Assembly: GCA_964650905.1 (NCBI GenBank) | Contig: CAZYVH010000006.1 | Coordinates: 1 to 62,732, forward strand | Reading direction: 5' to 3' | Source of the DNA: SZUA-36 sp964650905 | GTDB taxonomy: Bacteria; Pseudomonadota; Gammaproteobacteria; Xanthomonadales; SZUA-36 | DNA length: 62,732 bases | Shown here: positions 61,366 to 62,732 of the stretch, piece after piece | How the letters are laid out: the number at the start of each line of letters is the position of its first letter | Numbering within the stretch: the stretch's first letter is position 1 | Translations under genes and position numbers: made by a program | The notes under the pieces: model-generated | Told to the model about the DNA's origin: nothing | Seen by the model: only the letters and a program-made list of their open reading frames with translations | The model's database searches: none

Positions 61366-62436
61366 GTGCCGAAATACGCCGCTATCACTGGTTGGGGCAA
61401 ATGCCTGCCACCCGTCATATTGAGCAATGATGAGATTGCCAGCGTCATCGATACCACCGATGAGTGGATTCAATCACGCAGCGGTATCCGGGAGCGCCGT
61501 GTTTCACACGTGTCCAACGCCGAAATGGCGAAAGTAGCCAGCCTGCGTGCACTGGCAGCCGCTGACGCGCAGGCCGGGGATGTCGACCTGCTGATCGTGG
61601 CCACCTGCACGCCCGATACCGTCATCCCGAGTACTGCAGCCCACGTGCAGCGCAAGCTGGGTGCCGACAATGCCGCCGTCTTTGACCTCAACGCAGGTTG
61701 CTCAGGCTTTATCTACAGCCTGAGCGTCGCCACCGCCATGCTTCGCTCCGGTGCTTATAAAAAAGCGCTGGTGATCGGTACTGAACACCTCACCTGGCTA
61801 CTCAACTGGTCGTTACGTGACACGGCTGTTTTATTCGGTGACGGCGCCGGTGCCGTGGTGGTTGAACCCTCTGAGGAGGAATCCGGTTTACTGTTTTCCC
61901 ACCTTGGTTGTGATGGCAAAGCGGCGGAAGCACTGCAGGTTCCTGCCTTCGGTACTACCGGTAACCGCTTTGCAGACAACTATGGTGTATACGCTGTCCA
62001 GTTTGATGGCCGGGAGATATTTCGCCGCGCGGTCAAGGGTATGGCCCAGGAGACAAAAATTGTCCTGGATGAATTAGGGCTGAACGATGAAGACATTGAC
62101 CGGGTTATCCCCCACCAGGCCAACCTGCGCATTATTGAATCACTGGCAAAATATCTGAGAATCGACATGTCAAAGGTCGAGGTCAATATCCAGAACTACG
62201 GCAACACCTCCGCAGCTACCATCCCGGTCGCGCTGGCCGAGGCATTGGAGGCCGGACGCATCAAGGCGGGGGATCGCATTTTGCTGGCTGCCTTTGGTGC
62301 CGGTCTGACGCGTGCTGCCGGTTTACTCCGCTGGGGTGGACGCACCACCCCGCTGAAACAGTGTGACGCAGCGTTACCGCCCTGCGAGCAAACAGCCCTG
62401 GAAATCCTCGGTGAGGCTATCAAACATACGCTTTGA
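61366..62436 (+). CDS. fabH: 3-oxoacyl-ACP synthase III-like ketosynthase
   Basis: Condenses an acyl-CoA with malonyl-ACP to begin fatty-acid chains, or a related starter. The 356-residue protein has the catalytic triad: Cys112 (NAGCSGF), His250 (IPHQANLRI) and Asn280 (NYGNTSA). It is longer than FabH of E. coli (317 residues) by a C-terminal tail of about 35. GGGGAA precedes the GTG start at 61366. There are no other fab genes nearby, and the downstream flavoprotein is on the same strand. A role in a specialised lipid pathway is possible. Confidence 0.85.
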   Translation: MPKYAAITGWGKCLPPVILSNDEIASVIDTTDEWIQSRSGIRERRVSHVSNAEMAKVASLRALAAADAQAGDVDLLIVATCTPDTVIPSTAAHVQRKLGADNAAVFDLNAGCSGFIYSLSVATAMLRSGAYKKALVIGTEHLTWLLNWSLRDTAVLFGDGAGAVVVEPSEEESGLLFSHLGCDGKAAEALQVPAFGTTGNRFADNYGVYAVQFDGREIFRRAVKGMAQETKIVLDELGLNDEDIDRVIPHQANLRIIESLAKYLRIDMSKVEVNIQNYGNTSAATIPVALAEALEAGRIKAGDRILLAAFGAGLTRAAGLLRWGGRTTPLKQCDAALPPCEQTALEILGEAIKHTL

Positions 62437-62641
62437 TTCAAACCAGCCGTACTGGCAGGAATGCCGGCCTCAGACCTGCCATAAATCCACAACTCACATT
62501 TTGTTACTTGCTTTATAGGACTTTATCACGTTATGCTCTGCTTAGGCAGATAAAATCGCATTCATTCTGTGTCAAAGCAGCAGTCCGGCCAAGGATATGC
62601 TGGGTGCAGAATACGTTTAAGAATTTGAAGAGAGATTTATT

Positions 62642-62732
62642 ATGAGCATAGAAAAAGTTGACGTCATTGTCATCGGATCCGGTGTCGCCGGAATGACCGC
62701 TGCCAGCGCGCTGGCGCAGGACTGTGGCAAAA
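62642..62732 (+). CDS. FAD-dependent oxidoreductase, N-terminal fragment
   Basis: Thirty residues before the window end. DVIVIGSGVAGMTAASAL is the GxGxxG dinucleotide-binding start of FAD enzymes, with a succinate dehydrogenase/aspartate oxidase look. AAGAGAG lies upstream. The remainder lies outside the window, so the enzyme cannot be named. Confidence 0.75.
   Translation, partial: MSIEKVDVIVIGSGVAGMTAASALAQDCGK

Noticed and set aside
1..62732. tRNA and rRNA genes, CRISPR arrays, integrase or transposase genes
   Set aside because: I looked for T-loop-like GGTTCRA stretches, rRNA signatures and transposase motifs on both strands and found none that hold up.

Overview
The window reads as a chromosomal scaffold of a Gammaproteobacterium, probably an environmental or metagenome assembly. 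It has Gram-negative envelope machinery (Mla-like and Lol-like ABC systems, porin-like barrels, an RND pump, HflK/HflC), operons with 1-4 nt overlaps, and frequent TTG/GTG starts. Four runs of exactly 100 N are present, and three of them are flanked on both sides by an identical 55-base copy. That pattern is a scaffolding artefact, so genes broken there are probably intact. No tRNA, rRNA, CRISPR array or transposase gene was recognised.

Layout. 1-2.5 kb: dispersed repeat, small membrane protein, divergent heme-copper oxidase subunit I-like protein, palindromic element and an Lrp/AsnC regulator. 2.7-4.4 kb: tyrosine catabolism (hpd plus a VOC-fold protein). 4.4-9.5 kb: envelope glycan operon (GT4, GT2, DUF2304, GT-C-like membrane protein). 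9.6-14.7 kb: PPK2, dTDP-glucose 4,6-dehydratase, a LytS-type histidine kinase and an LTA-synthase-like sulfatase. 15-16.5 kb: RhlG-like reductase and MaoC hydratase. 16.7-20.6 kb: RND pump with its periplasmic adaptor, broken by two gaps. 20.7-21 kb: uracil phosphoribosyltransferase with its middle deleted. 21-24.5 kb: metal uptake cluster with barrel, binding protein and permease but no ATPase. 24.5-28 kb: MCE/Mla-type lipid transport operon. 28.2-29.3 kb: acyl-CoA dehydrogenase.

29.4-34.8 kb: five-gene Lol-like operon (LolA-like carrier, two FtsX-type permeases, ATPase, dedicated outer-membrane barrel). 34.9-38 kb: TonB-like protein and a large cysteine-rich DUF2914 lipoprotein. 38.0-38.2 kb: a strongly base-paired minus-strand segment ending in an intrinsic terminator, a candidate structured RNA. 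38.3-40.6 kb: OmpR-type two-component pair. 40.9-43.6 kb: lipid kinase, secreted cysteine protein, bacterial GDA1/CD39 nucleotidase. 43.7-45.8 kb: repeat and TPR-sulfotransferase. 46-51.4 kb: leucine synthesis (leuB; leuC-leuD-leuA on the other strand, headed by a Phd/YefM antitoxin-like gene coupled to leuC). 51.5-53.6 kb: hflK-hflC. 54-57.2 kb: four unrecognised, visibly A+T-richer lipoprotein/secreted genes. 57.2-62.7 kb: sulfotransferase, kinase/ATPase fusion, glutamate-synthase-like protein, FabH-like ketosynthase and the start of a flavoprotein.

The recurring theme is the cell envelope: glycan polymers, lipid and lipoprotein transport, efflux and barrels. The parts that known features do not explain best are the candidate RNA at 37.98-38.19 kb, a 19-25 bp dispersed motif present at least five times, a longer repeat at 1-131 and 43721-43830, the Lol-like operon with its own barrel, and the secreted-protein cluster at 54-57 kb.
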